The translations under genes and the position numbers were made by a program. The notes below the pieces were generated by a model. That model did no database searches, was not told the origin of the DNA, and saw only the letters and a program-made list of their open reading frames with translations. DNA of 36,448 nucleotides from CAZGSN01 sp964371655 (lineage in GTDB: Bacteria > Desulfobacterota > Binatia > HRBIN30): assembly GCA_964371655.1 (NCBI GenBank), contig CAYJOD010000067.1:1-36448 (forward strand), given 5' to 3'. This document shows positions 16,337-24,998 of the stretch, in pieces; the first letter of the stretch is position 1, and the number at the start of each line of letters is the position of its first letter.

Positions 16337-16401
16337 CTCGGGGCTGGGGGCTTGGGGCTGGTGGCCTCGATCTCCCCAGCCTCAAGCCCCCAGTCCCCAG
16401 C
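16337..16401. repeat. Inverted pair of heptamer arrays (CTTGGGG word)
   Basis: Four 7-mers CTCGGGG, CTGGGGG, CTTGGGG, CTGGTGG (16337-16364) face CCCCAGC, CTCAAGC, CCCCAGT, CCCCAGC (16374-16401). The element ends 13 bases beyond the lolD stop. Confidence 0.9.
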
Positions 16402-16414
16402 TCCGATGCGCGCG

Positions 16415-17089
16415 TCAGCCATCCAGCCTACCCTCCCGCAGCTGCAAGGTGCGATCCGTGAGGTGCGACAGCTCCTCGTTGTGGGTGACGATGACCAGAG
16501 TGATGCCCTGCTTGTGATTGAGCTCCATCAGCAACCCGTGGACCTCGGCTCCGGTCGCCGGATCGAGGTTCCCCGTCGGCTCGTCGGCGAGAATGACTCG
16601 GGGCGACTGCGCCACGGCACGCGCGACTGCAACCCGCTGTTGCTCACCACCCGAGAGCTCCCCGGGCTTATGCGACAAGCGCTGCCCTAATCCGACACGC
16701 TCGAGCACGGCACGCGCACGCGATTCGGCGGTGGCCGCGTTCACGCCCTGGATCAGCGCCGGCATCATGACGTTCTCCAGCGCCGAGAAGTCCGGCAGCA
16801 GATGGTGAAACTGGAAAATGAAGCCGATCTCGCGGTTGCGGAACGCCGCCTGCTCACGTTCCTTCAAGGCAAAGACATCGACGCCGTCGAAGCGCACGGT
16901 TCCGGAAGTGGGCTGGTCGAGAGTCCCGAGCACGTGCAGCAGCGTGCTCTTGCCGACTCCCGACTTGCCGATCACGGCGATGCTTTCGCCGGCGGCGACG
17001 CGCAGGTTGAGGTCGGTAAGAACGTCGACCCGTTTGCTGTCACGGTAGGACTTGCACAGGCCGGTGGCCTCGATCAGGGTTTCACTCAT
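16415..17089 (-). CDS. lolD: Lipoprotein-releasing system ATP-binding protein LolD
   Basis: LolD is the ATPase of the LolCDE complex that extracts outer-membrane lipoproteins from the inner membrane and hands them to LolA. The 224-residue ABC protein has Walker A GKSGVGKST (41-49), a Q-loop in FIFQFHHLLPD, signature LSGGEQQR (145-152), Walker B VILADE (165-170) followed by PTGNLD, and the H-loop in VIVTHNEE. It starts 8 nt before the stop of the upstream permease gene, so the two are coupled. The permease neighbours and the bamA context favour LolD over the similar MacB or FtsE ATPases. Confidence 0.94.
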   Translation of the reverse strand: MSETLIEATGLCKSYRDSKRVDVLTDLNLRVAAGESIAVIGKSGVGKSTLLHVLGTLDQPTSGTVRFDGVDVFALKEREQAAFRNREIGFIFQFHHLLPDFSALENVMMPALIQGVNAATAESRARAVLERVGLGQRLSHKPGELSGGEQQRVAVARAVAQSPRVILADEPTGNLDPATGAEVHGLLMELNHKQGITLVIVTHNEELSHLTDRTLQLREGRLDG

Positions 17090-18335
17090 AACGAATCACA
17101 TCCACCGGGGAGAGGCGCGCCGCCTGCCACGCCGGGTAAATCGTCGCGATCGTGCAGATGCATACCGCGGCGAACGTCACCAAGGCAAAATATTCTGGAT
17201 ACATCCGCACCGGCAGGGTGTTGACGTAGAACACATCCTTGGGGAGCTCGATCAGCTCGTAGCGCTGCAGCAGCCAGCACACGACCAAGGCAATCACGTC
17301 GCCGGCGAGGGTGCCGGCGAGGCCAACGACCAGGCCCTTCGAAATGAAGATGCGGCGCACGCTGCGGCGGGTGGCTCCCATCGACTTCAGAATCGCGATG
17401 TCCTTGCGCTTCTCCATGACCACCATGATCAGAGTCGCCACGATGTTGAAGGCGGCGACCAGGACGATGAGCAGGAGAACGATGAAATAGACCGTCTTTT
17501 CCAGACGCAAAGCCGAGAACAGGCTGTGGTTGACTTCCATCCAGTCGCGAACGCGGTAGGCCGGACCAAGGTCTTGGCGCAGCCGCGCCGCGACGACATC
17601 GGCACCATTGAGGTCGCGCGTGCGCAGCTCGATCCCCGTGACGGTATTGCCTAGATCGAAAAATCGCTGCGCTTGGGGCAAGTCCATCAGCACCAGGGCG
17701 TCGTCGTATTCGGCCATCCCCGACTCGAAGACTCCAACCACCGCGAAGCGCTTGACGCGTGGGACCATGCCGACCGCGGTCGGCCGTGCCACCGGGGATA
17801 CGACGCTCATCGGATCGCCGCGGTGCAGGCCGAGCTCGGCGGCGATACCTTTGCCAATGACGAGGCCGGGCAACTGCACGGTGCGTCCGGATACCTCGTC
17901 CGTCACCGGATGCAACGCGGCCAAGCCGGCGAGGTCGCCGTACTTGAGCCGCGAGCGAATATCGAGCACTCCTTCCGACGCAGCGGTGACGCCGCGTACG
18001 GTCACGCCGAGGACGGCGTCCTGCGACGCCAGCATCACCTGGCCGCTGACGAAGGGTGCCGCGACGACGACATCCGCGCCACGGCGCACCTGCTGCATCA
18101 GCGCGCCCGGGTCGGCAATCTCTCCCTCGGCGGCTTGAATCAGAACATGCGGGTTGAATCCCAGGATACGGTCGCGCAGATCCTCTTCAAATCCAGTCAT
18201 GACCGCCAGCACGACATTGAGAGTCATCACGCCGATCATCACCCCGAGCGTCGAGATCACGGTGATCAGCGAGATGAACCCCTCGGTGCGTTTGGCGCGT
18301 AGGTAGCGCAGGCCGATGAGGTACTCGTAACGCAT
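17082..18335 (-). CDS. Lipoprotein-releasing ABC transporter permease (LolC/LolE type), second copy
   Basis: A 417-residue inner-membrane permease of the LolC/E family with FtsX-like topology: one N-terminal helix (about 20-48, ISLITVISTLGVMIGVMTLNVVL), a large periplasmic domain (about 50-265) and three C-terminal helices (from KTVYFIVLLLIVLVAAFNIVATLIMVV to the end). It shows the family segments GFEEDLRDRILGFNPH, FESGMAEYDD and MEKRKDIAILKSMGATRRSVRRIF. It overlaps lolD by 8 nt. It strongly resembles the gene upstream, so the pair arose by tandem duplication or represents LolC plus LolE. Which is which cannot be assigned from sequence alone. Confidence 0.92.
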   Translation of the reverse strand: MRYEYLIGLRYLRAKRTEGFISLITVISTLGVMIGVMTLNVVLAVMTGFEEDLRDRILGFNPHVLIQAAEGEIADPGALMQQVRRGADVVVAAPFVSGQVMLASQDAVLGVTVRGVTAASEGVLDIRSRLKYGDLAGLAALHPVTDEVSGRTVQLPGLVIGKGIAAELGLHRGDPMSVVSPVARPTAVGMVPRVKRFAVVGVFESGMAEYDDALVLMDLPQAQRFFDLGNTVTGIELRTRDLNGADVVAARLRQDLGPAYRVRDWMEVNHSLFSALRLEKTVYFIVLLLIVLVAAFNIVATLIMVVMEKRKDIAILKSMGATRRSVRRIFISKGLVVGLAGTLAGDVIALVVCWLLQRYELIELPKDVFYVNTLPVRMYPEYFALVTFAAVCICTIATIYPAWQAARLSPVDVIRYE

Positions 18336-18338
18336 GGG

Positions 18339-18458
<120 letters not shown>

Positions 18459-18465
<7 letters not shown>

Positions 18466-19724
18466 TACCGAATCACATCCACGGGACTGAGCCGCGCGGC
18501 CTGGCGCGCCGGATACACCGCGGCGAGCAGGCACAACAGCAGCGAGGCCAGGGTCACGGCAATGAAGTACTCCGGATGCATCTTCACCTTCAGGGTGTCG
18601 ATACCGTAGACATCGCGCGGCAGCTCGATGAAGCGATAGTTCTGCAGGAGCAAGCAGGTCCCGAACGCGGCGATGTTTCCGATAATCGTGCCGACGGCGC
18701 CGATGATCAGGCCTTTGTAGACGAAGATCCGCCCGACCCCCTTCCGCGTCGCGCCCATCGACTTGAGCACGGCGATGTCCTTGCGCTTCTCCATCACCAC
18801 CATGATCAGCATCGATACGATGTTGAAGGTCGCCACCAGAACCACGAGCAGGAGGACGATGAAGTACACGGTCTTGCCCACCTGCATCGCGGCAAAAAGG
18901 TTGTGGTTGAGGTCCATCCAGTCGCGCACGCGGTACGGCACACCCAGGCGCTCGCGAATTCTGCGGCCGATCTCCTTGGCCTGAAACGGATCGTGTAAGC
19001 GCGCCTCAATGCCGGTGACACCCTCCCCTACCCCGAAGAAGCGTTGCGCCTCGGCGATGTCCATGTAGATCAACTGCGAGTCATACTCCGCCATGCCGGA
19101 GTCGAAGGTGCCGACGACGACGAACGGCTCCATGCGTGGGACCATGGCGATGGAGGCACGCTCCATGGTCGGCGACACGACGTTGACGCGCTCACCGACC
19201 TTGACGCCGAGCTGCCGGGCGACCTCGCGGCCGAGGATCACCCCGGGGATCGCGGATTGGGGATTGGGGATCGGGGCTTGGGGAGTGCCGCTGCTGGCTT
19301 GGCGCTGCGCCAACGCCTCGACGCGACCCTCCTTCAGCAGACGCTGCAGATTGATCACCTTCTCGGCCTCGGGCCCGACACCGCGGACGACGACACCGAC
19401 GATCTTCTGCTGCACCGACAGCATCACCTGGCCGTACACAAACGGCGCCGCCGCGGCGACCTCCGGCATGTCGGTGAGACGCGACGTCAGCTCGGCGCCG
19501 TTGTCGACGATGCCGGTAACGCTGTGGACGACGATCTGCGGGTTGAAGCCGAGGATACGATCGCGCAGGTCTTCCTCGAAGCCGCTGAATACCGACAGGA
19601 CAACGTTCAGCGTCATCACCCCAATGATCAAGCCGACCGTCGAGATCAGCGTGATCAACGAGATAAACGTTTCCTTGCGCTTGGCACGTAGGTAGCGCAG
19701 GCCGATGAAGAGCTCGTAACGCAT
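18459..19724 (-). CDS. Lipoprotein-releasing ABC transporter permease (LolC/LolE type), first copy
   Basis: A 421-residue LolC/E permease with the same layout as its neighbour: N-terminal helix (about 20-48), periplasmic domain, then three C-terminal helices beginning at KTVYFIVLLLVVLVATFNIV. It shares GFEEDLRDRILGFNP, FDSGMAEYDSQ and MEKRKDIAVLKSMGATRKGV with the second copy. The start is set at 19724 so that it begins MRYELFIGLRYLRAKR like its paralog. An insert with the sequence TPQAPIPNPQSAIPG in the periplasmic domain is encoded by a heptamer array (19254-19281) and is absent from the paralog. The frame remains open. It is the first gene of the Lol/Bam/Lpx block. Confidence 0.92.
19254..19281. 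repeat. Heptamer array inside a LolC/E gene
   Basis: Four successive 7-mers, GGATTGG, GGATTGG, GGATCGG and GGCTTGG, lie in the coding sequence of the first LolC/E copy. On the coding strand they give a Pro/Gln/Asn-rich peptide (QAPIPNPQS). Confidence 0.9.
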
Positions 19725-19794
19725 TGCGGATCGCAACGCTTATGGCGGAAGCGAGCCGGCGTGTCGAGCTTGGTCGCGCTCGCCGGCTCCTCGC

Positions 19795-20133
19795 TCAACG
19801 AATCAAAGTCGACAGCTTTCCCAGCACTTCATCGATTACGCTTCGCGGAACCTGAGCGATGCGGCGAGCTTGGCGAGCACGCCAATCGAGGTTCTTGATC
19901 TGATCCGCCAACACCACGCCCGTAACTTCGCCGGTGGCAGGCAGCTGAACCTCGAACGGGTAACCCTTCACTTGGCTGGTAACCGGGCAGAACAGGCCCA
20001 AGCCGACCTTGCGATTGTACGCCGCAGGCGACACGACAAGGGCCGGGCGACGGCCTGCTTGCTCATGGCCGGATTGGGGATTGAACTGAAGCCAAACGAG
20101 ATCCCCGCGTTCGGGAACATACCGACCCACCAT
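19795..20133 (-). CDS. mazF: MazF/PemK family toxin (endoribonuclease)
   Basis: MazF toxins cleave RNA at short motifs. The 112-residue protein shows the PemK/MazF fold signatures: ERGDLVWLQFNPQSGHEQAGRRPALVVSP (about 7-35), LFCPVTSQVKGYPFEV (about 47-62) and GVVLADQIKNLDWRAR (about 73-88). The start ATG at 20133 shares one base with the antitoxin stop (TGATG), the usual coupling in this system. Length is typical. Cleavage specificity cannot be predicted. Confidence 0.93.
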   Translation of the reverse strand: MVGRYVPERGDLVWLQFNPQSGHEQAGRRPALVVSPAAYNRKVGLGLFCPVTSQVKGYPFEVQLPATGEVTGVVLADQIKNLDWRARQARRIAQVPRSVIDEVLGKLSTLIR

Positions 20134-20375
20134 CACCAAGTTTCCTTGCCAACGCTCGGCCCTGTCTCCACCGCTGCATGCAAATTGCGTTTTGTCACCC
20201 TGGAGAGCAACTCGCCGAGATCAAACGCCGCTGGCTCGACTCTGCTCACGAGCAGGCGGCCATTGTCGACAACCAACCTAACCGGTGTGCCTGCACTCAC
20301 GTCGACGTCGGCCGCCAACCCGCGCGGAATTCTCAGGCCAAGACTATTCCCCCATCTTTGCACTTTGGTCACCAC
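20133..20375 (-). CDS. mazE: MazE-type antitoxin (AbrB/SpoVT domain)
   Basis: An 80-residue antitoxin with the swapped-hairpin AbrB/MazE DNA-binding fold at its N-terminus: TKVQRWGNSLGLRIPRGLAADVDVSAGTPVRLVVDNGRLLV. Its acidic or hydrophobic C-terminal tail would bind and inhibit MazF. The start is set at a GTG at 20375 because GGAGG lies five bases upstream; the next codon is also GTG and could be used. The antitoxin precedes the toxin, and the pair is likely autoregulated by MazE binding at its promoter. The gene pair is divergent from the CoA-transferase gene. Confidence 0.9.
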   Translation of the reverse strand: MVTKVQRWGNSLGLRIPRGLAADVDVSAGTPVRLVVDNGRLLVSRVEPAAFDLGELLSRVTKRNLHAAVETGPSVGKETW

Positions 20376-20397
20376 AAGCGCCTCCGTAGATTCAATG

Positions 20398-20426
20398 GCT
20401 ATACCTAGGCATGAGCGCGCATTCAA
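20398..20426 (-). promoter_or_regulatory. Candidate sigma-70 promoter for mazEF
   Basis: On the minus strand TTGAAT (20426-20421) and TATAGC (20403-20398) are separated by 17 bases. Each matches four of six consensus positions. Transcription would start near 20391, just upstream of the mazE GTG. The region is locally less GC-rich than its surroundings. Confidence 0.4.
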
Positions 20427-20480
20427 TCGAGCCCAAACGGGTTTGACTTGAGCACCATCGGCCTGTAGCTCGGCGTCCGA

Positions 20481-22886
20481 ATGCTACCTTCTGCCAGCGC
20501 GCTGCACGGCGTTCGTGTCGTCGAGCTCGCCAACCTTGCCGGTGCCTACTGCGGCAAGCTGTTGGCCGACATGGGCGCGGATGTGATCGAGGTCGAAGCT
20601 GCCGGCGCCGCACGTGCCGAGATGAGCCCAGAGACCGAGGCTGGCTTCCACTATTACGCGACCAACAAACGCAGCGTCGTCCTGGATCTCGCGGCCGAGC
20701 CCGGTGACTCGGCACTCGGCCGTCTGATCGCCAGCGCCGACGTCTTGCTCGACGCCGCGCCGCAGTGGCACCTCGATCACGACGCGCTTTGCCGCGCGCA
20801 CCCACGACTGATCATCGCGGCCATGACGCCCTTCGGACGCAGCGGGCCGCACCGCGATTACCGAGGTTCTGACCTGGTCTGCCAGGCTGCGGGCGGGATG
20901 GTCTATCTGAACGGCGAGCCGGGCACGGCGCCACTGCAAGGCGCCGGCTTGCAGGCGTACCACGCGGCTTCGATGCACACCGCGATCGGCATCATGCTCG
21001 CCTTGCTGGCGCGCCGGCGCGACGGGCGCGGCCAGCACATCGACGTGAGCATTCAGGAGTGCGTCGCCGCCTGCGTTGAACAGGCGAGCAGTCGCTTCTT
21101 CGAGAACGGAACCGTTGCGCGGCGCCAAGGGACTCTGCATTGGACTCGCCACTTCCGCCAGACCCGATGCAAGGACGGCTTCGCCCTGCTCAGCACTCTC
21201 GGTGAGTGGACGGCGCTGATCGAGTGGGTGAAGGCGGATGGCAAAGCGGCCGACCTCGGCGGCCCGGAATGGGAAGACGTGGGCTACCGGCGCGATCACG
21301 CCGAGCATCTGTTCGACGTCCTTGATCACTGGGCCGCGGAGTATTCGGTCGCTGACCTGGTTGGCCGGGCGCAGCTGCTGCGGCTGCCGTTCGCCGCGGT
21401 GATGCCGGTCGACTCGTTGCAGTCGAACCCGCAGCTTATAGAGCGTGGCTTTTTCGTGAGCGCCGTACCGGCGCGAGTGGGCGAGCCCTCGCAGCCCGGC
21501 GCGCCCTACCTCTTCAGCCGCACCCCCTGGCGCCTGCGCCGGCCGGCACCGAGCCCGGGGGAGCACACCCACGAAGTGCTCGCCGCGTTGGCGACGACGC
21601 CGTCTCCAATCTCAAATCTGAAATCTGAAATCCAGGACGTAGGGCCGGCTGTGCCGGCCACGGTGACGAGCCCGCGCTCGACAGTACGGCCGGAGCAGCC
21701 GGCCCTACGCGGTGTCCGCATCATCGACTTCACCTGGGTCGTCGCCGGTCCGGTGGCGACGCGGATTCTCGCCGATCACGGTGCCGAAGTGATCAAGATC
21801 GAGCGCCTCGACGCAAGTGACTTCGGCAGTCGGCGCACCGGACTGACCGGCAACCTCAACCGCGGCAAGCGCAGCATCGCCATCAACATGAACGACGCGC
21901 GCGGGCTGGCGCTGGCGCGGCGACTCATCTCCGGCGCCGACGTGGTGATCAACAACTTCAGTCCGCGCGTCATGCACGCCTGGGGGTTGGGCTACGAAGG
22001 ACTACGGCAACTGCGAGACGACATCATCGCCGTCAACATGTCCGGCTTCGGCCACAGCGGCCCCTGGCGCGACCATGTCAGCTACGGACCGAGCTTGCAG
22101 GCACTGTCAGGTTTCTCGTGGCTGATGCGCCACGACGACAGCGCACCCACCGGTTGGGGCTTCTCGTACTCGGACATGGCGGCGGGATCCATGGCAGCTC
22201 TGGCAACCCTGTTCGCGCTCTGGCACCGGCAACACAGCGGCGCGGGTCAGCACATCGATCTGTCGCAGTTCGAATGCCTCGTCTCCTTGCTTGGCCCACA
22301 CGCGCTGCGTACACCGTCACCCGCCACCGCGATTGACAATCGCTCGCAAGAAATGCCAAGTGCACCCCACGGTGTTTATGCCTGTGCCGACCGATCCGAA
22401 AGCATCGCGCCCGACCGCTGGTGCGCCATCGCCGTGTTCAGCGAAGCGGATTGGCGACGCTTCTGCACCGCGCTCGGGAACCCCACGTGGGTTCGCGACC
22501 CGCGTTTTCAGGACCGCCGCGCTCGGCTCCACCACCGCAAGCAACTCGATGCGAGCGTGGAAGCGTGGACGCGAGAGCGCCGCGCCGAGGATGTCGTGAC
22601 CCTGCTCCAGCGCCATGGGATCGCCGCCGCGGTCGTCGCCGATGCGCGCGATCTGTGCGAGACCGACCCGCACGTGCGCAGCCGCGGCTACTTTGCCTCG
22701 GTGGCCACACCCGAAGGATCCATCGCTCGTCTCGACGGGCTGCCCATCCGCCTGAGCCACACTCCCGGGAGGATTACCTCGCCGGCCCCCTTGCTCGGCG
22801 AGCACACCGATGCCGTGCTCATGCAGGTATTGGGTATGACGACCGACGAGATCACCGCCTTTCGAGAAGCCAGAGTCATCGCTTAG
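20481..22886 (+). CDS. Fused double-domain CaiB/BaiF family CoA-transferase
   Basis: An 801-residue protein made of two class III CoA-transferase domains (about 1-372 and 409-801); family members move CoA between carboxylic acids through a covalent aspartyl intermediate. Both halves start with the family pattern (LHGVRVVELANLAGAYCGKLLADMGADV; LRGVRIIDFTWVVAGPVATRILADHGAEVIKIE) and have FGxSGPxRDxxxxxxxxQA and GxGQHIDxSxxE. The C-terminal half keeps the catalytic aspartate (D565 in YSDMAAG). In the N-terminal half that position is Y160 (QAYHAASMH), so it may be inactive or structural. The linker (about 376-410) is encoded by a heptamer array plus a REP pair. The substrate is unknown. The next gene, usp, begins 14 bases later. 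Confidence 0.9.
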   Translation: MLPSASALHGVRVVELANLAGAYCGKLLADMGADVIEVEAAGAARAEMSPETEAGFHYYATNKRSVVLDLAAEPGDSALGRLIASADVLLDAAPQWHLDHDALCRAHPRLIIAAMTPFGRSGPHRDYRGSDLVCQAAGGMVYLNGEPGTAPLQGAGLQAYHAASMHTAIGIMLALLARRRDGRGQHIDVSIQECVAACVEQASSRFFENGTVARRQGTLHWTRHFRQTRCKDGFALLSTLGEWTALIEWVKADGKAADLGGPEWEDVGYRRDHAEHLFDVLDHWAAEYSVADLVGRAQLLRLPFAAVMPVDSLQSNPQLIERGFFVSAVPARVGEPSQPGAPYLFSRTPWRLRRPAPSPGEHTHEVLAALATTPSPISNLKSEIQDVGPAVPATVTSPRSTVRPEQPALRGVRIIDFTWVVAGPVATRILADHGAEVIKIERLDASDFGSRRTGLTGNLNRGKRSIAINMNDARGLALARRLISGADVVINNFSPRVMHAWGLGYEGLRQLRDDIIAVNMSGFGHSGPWRDHVSYGPSLQALSGFSWLMRHDDSAPTGWGFSYSDMAAGSMAALATLFALWHRQHSGAGQHIDLSQFECLVSLLGPHALRTPSPATAIDNRSQEMPSAPHGVYACADRSESIAPDRWCAIAVFSEADWRRFCTALGNPTWVRDPRFQDRRARLHHRKQLDASVEAWTRERRAEDVVTLLQRHGIAAAVVADARDLCETDPHVRSRGYFASVATPEGSIARLDGLPIRLSHTPGRITSPAPLLGEHTDAVLMQVLGMTTDEITAFREARVIA
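21608..21709. repeat. Heptamer array plus BIME in the CoA-transferase linker
   Basis: Four heptamers (AATCTCA, AATCTGA, AATCTGA, AATCCAG) occupy 21608-21635. They are followed by outer arms CGTAGGGCCGGCTG (21638-21651) and CAGCCGGCCCTACG (21696-21709). Each arm begins its own hairpin: GGCCGGC/GCCGGCC at 21643-21659 and GGCCGG/CCGGCC at 21688-21704. All of it is read through in frame. Confidence 0.93.
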
Positions 22887-22900
22887 AAGAGGAGAATTTC

Positions 22901-23344
22901 ATGCCACGCGACTTCAAGACCATTCTTTGCCCCACGGATTTCTCGGAGCATTCGGGGCGAGCCATCGAGTACGGCGTCCGCTTCGCGCGCAATTCAGAGG
23001 GGCTGCTGTTGCTCGCCCACATCATTCATATCCCCACCGAGCACTTTCGTGACGATCTGGGACACGTCATCAAGTTCGACGACTTGAAGGTCGGCGTACA
23101 GCTCAAGCTCCAGGAGTTTCGCGACAAGTACGTGGACGGCTACGACAAGTGCGAGTTGATCTCGGAGATCGGCGATCCGTATGAGCAGCTGATGGCGATC
23201 GTCGAGCAACGCAAAGTCGATTTGCTGGTCACATCGACGCACGGGCGCACGGCCATCAATCACCTCGTCATGGGCAGCGTGGCGGAGAAGATCGTGCGGC
23301 ACGCGACGTGCCCAGTCTTCATCGTCCGTCGCGGCGTGGCGTAG
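22901..23344 (+). CDS. Universal stress protein family protein
   Basis: A 147-residue single UspA-type domain: KTILCPTDFSEHSGRAIEYGVRFA at the start, with the nucleotide-contacting aspartate, and TSTHGRTAINHLVMGSVAEKIVRHATCPVFIVRR at the end. The end segment follows the ATP-binding pattern G2xG9xG(S/T), except that the first glycine is serine, so ATP binding is likely but not certain. The ATG at 22901 has a GAGGAG ribosome site; a longer reading frame upstream is only overlap with the CoA-transferase gene in another phase. The 14-base spacing suggests co-transcription with that gene. Its specific stress role is unknown. Confidence 0.92.
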   Translation: MPRDFKTILCPTDFSEHSGRAIEYGVRFARNSEGLLLLAHIIHIPTEHFRDDLGHVIKFDDLKVGVQLKLQEFRDKYVDGYDKCELISEIGDPYEQLMAIVEQRKVDLLVTSTHGRTAINHLVMGSVAEKIVRHATCPVFIVRRGVA

Positions 23345-23368
23345 AGGCGCATTCGGCGAGCCTGTCGG

Positions 23369-23433
23369 CTTGGGGCTGGGGACTTGGGGCTGGGGAAATC
23401 GGCCTCCCGAGTCCCCAGCCCCAAGCCACGAGC
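23369..23433. repeat. Inverted pair of heptamer arrays (CTTGGGG word, second locus)
   Basis: CTTGGGG and CTGGGGA alternate twice at 23369-23396. Complementary 7-mers CCCCAGC, CCCAAGC and CACGAGC follow at 23413-23433. The element sits between the convergent usp and holA genes and could act as a two-way transcription barrier. Confidence 0.9.
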
Positions 23434-23439
23434 CCCGGC

Positions 23440-24834
23440 TCATGCACGGAGTTCGGCGCCGCCGCGGCGACACCAATCGATCACGAACGCCTCCACCAGG
23501 ATCTTAGGATCGCCGGGGGCCGACTTGAGACGGAGATCGAGCTCGGAGAGTTGGATCAACGCCGCGCGCAGATCGCCAGCAGCCAAGCGGCTGGCATCTT
23601 GAAAGCGGCGGTACAACACGAATGGATGCGCCTTGCCAAAGGCGGCCTGCGTCTCGGCATCGATCGCCGGGACGACTCGGCTCTGGAATTCGTTGTAGCC
23701 GAGGTTGGAGCGCCAGTCGTCGCGAAGCGCGCCGGCTAGACACTCGCGGGCGATCAGGAGCATACGCAGCTCGCGCGCAATCATCGCCAGCAAGCGTAGC
23801 GGCGGCTCACCCTGCCCGAACAGTCCGCGCAGTAGGGGAAGGGTCTTGGCGATGCTGCGCGAGCACAACGCGGCCGTGAAGTCGAAGATCCACGACTCCG
23901 CCATGTCGCGAAAGGAGGCGCGCACGTCACTCTCACGCACCATCGGCTCGTCGCCGCAAAACAGGCAGAGCTTCTCCACCTCGCGCCGCAGCAGCAGGGC
24001 ATCGGCCCCGGCACGCCGCAGGATGAGCTCGCGCGCCGCCGGCGCCAGTTGCTTGCCGAACTGCTGCACCACCTGAGCGACGACCGCCTCGACCGCCTCG
24101 CGGCCCAGGGCGCCGCTGCGCTCGCGCGCCAGCGTTAGCTCGACCCCGGCGCCGATCTCCTTCAGTCGTTTCACGATACGTTTGCGCCCGTCGACGTCGC
24201 TCGCCGTCAGGAGAAGGACCGTTTGCGGCGGCATGCCGGCATCGAGGAACTCCAGCAAGGCGGTGCTCTCGTCCTGATGCGCCGCGACCTTGAGACCGCG
24301 CGCCAGACCCGCCGCCTGAATCGAGCTCACGGCCGCGATCGCAGCAGCGTCGAGATCCTCCCCGAACACCTCGCGAACACGGGTCTTGGTGGCAGACGGC
24401 CACTGCGTTTCCTCGAACTGCTTCTGCTCCCAGCCCGCCAGGGCGAGCAGGGATAAGAGCTTCTCTGTTGCATCCTGCTCGCGGCCGTCCGCCCAGGCCG
24501 ACAACATCGACTTGGTCACATCGCCGCGCTTCTCACTCGAGAGCAACACCGGGCTCTCACGCACCCAGACCAGCTTTACGCCGGGAAGGAATCCACGCGT
24601 ACGCAAGCTGTCGAGGACGGTGGCGAGCGTGGTGGCCCGACCGTCGTAGGTTTCCAGATTGAAGGAGCGGCCGGCAGGGGGCACCAGGACGTCGATCAGC
24701 GCATTTCCAGCGGCGCGCGTGTCGGCCCCTTCACCGACAAACAGGTACACTGGTTTGAAGTTGCCCGCTTTGGCCGCCGCGAGCAGAGCCTTGAGCTCGG
24801 TGTGCGGCGATGGTCCGCTCGGTGCCTGCGCCAT
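23440..24834 (-). CDS. holA: DNA polymerase III subunit delta
   Basis: HolA is the clamp-loader subunit that opens the sliding clamp. The 464-residue protein begins with the family pattern FKPVYLFVGEG (about 26-36) and has LLTASDVDGRKRIVKRLKE in the middle. The C-terminal helical domain includes LILRRAGADALLLRREVEKLCLF, FRDMAESWIFDFTAAL and LAMIARELRMLLIARE. It is over 100 residues longer than E. coli HolA; the extra length lies mainly in the region between about 110 and 200. Start ATG 24834 is well placed. It converges with usp and diverges from the dehydrogenase pair. Confidence 0.9.
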   Translation of the reverse strand: MAQAPSGPSPHTELKALLAAAKAGNFKPVYLFVGEGADTRAAGNALIDVLVPPAGRSFNLETYDGRATTLATVLDSLRTRGFLPGVKLVWVRESPVLLSSEKRGDVTKSMLSAWADGREQDATEKLLSLLALAGWEQKQFEETQWPSATKTRVREVFGEDLDAAAIAAVSSIQAAGLARGLKVAAHQDESTALLEFLDAGMPPQTVLLLTASDVDGRKRIVKRLKEIGAGVELTLARERSGALGREAVEAVVAQVVQQFGKQLAPAARELILRRAGADALLLRREVEKLCLFCGDEPMVRESDVRASFRDMAESWIFDFTAALCSRSIAKTLPLLRGLFGQGEPPLRLLAMIARELRMLLIARECLAGALRDDWRSNLGYNEFQSRVVPAIDAETQAAFGKAHPFVLYRRFQDASRLAAGDLRAALIQLSELDLRLKSAPGDPKILVEAFVIDWCRRGGAELRA

Positions 24835-24918
24835 GGCGCGCTCCTATAGCGCGCGCATGGCAACGAGTCATCGACGGGTTTGAGGTCTGTTCGCGATCCG
24901 CGGCGCAAGGTCAGCAAC

Positions 24919-24998
24919 CGTAGCCGCCGTCGCCAGACGGTGGCCGTCAGCTGGAAAGGCAGACGCCTTACGCCACGCTCTTGGCGAGCGCGGCTACG
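24919..24998. repeat. CGTAGCCG inverted repeat in the holA-dehydrogenase gap
   Basis: CGTAGCCG (24919-24926) pairs with CGGCTACG (24991-24998). The right side is an inverted copy of the 14-base word CGTAGCCGCGCTCG also found at 33491 and 36362. The rest of this 288-base divergent intergenic region shows no clear promoter or gene. Confidence 0.7.

Larger units (their letters stand above)
15831..16414. other. Gene-free repeat region between lolD and bamA
   Basis: No gene is supported in these 584 bases. They contain a nested REP module (15861-16051) and an inverted pair of heptamer arrays (16337-16401). Promoters for bamA may lie here, but no clear motif is seen. Confidence 0.75.

Noticed and set aside
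15831..16414. A small RNA gene in the structured region between lolD and bamA
   Set aside because: The structure is explained by REP units and heptamer arrays; no promoter or terminator is seen for an RNA.
20443..20471. A plus-strand promoter TTGACT with TAGCTC for the CoA-transferase gene
   Set aside because: The -10 match is poor and the start codon is only about ten bases away.
22421..22900. An upstream extension of the universal stress protein
   Set aside because: It lies inside the CoA-transferase gene in another phase; the ATG at 22901 has a strong ribosome site and a family-typical N-terminus.
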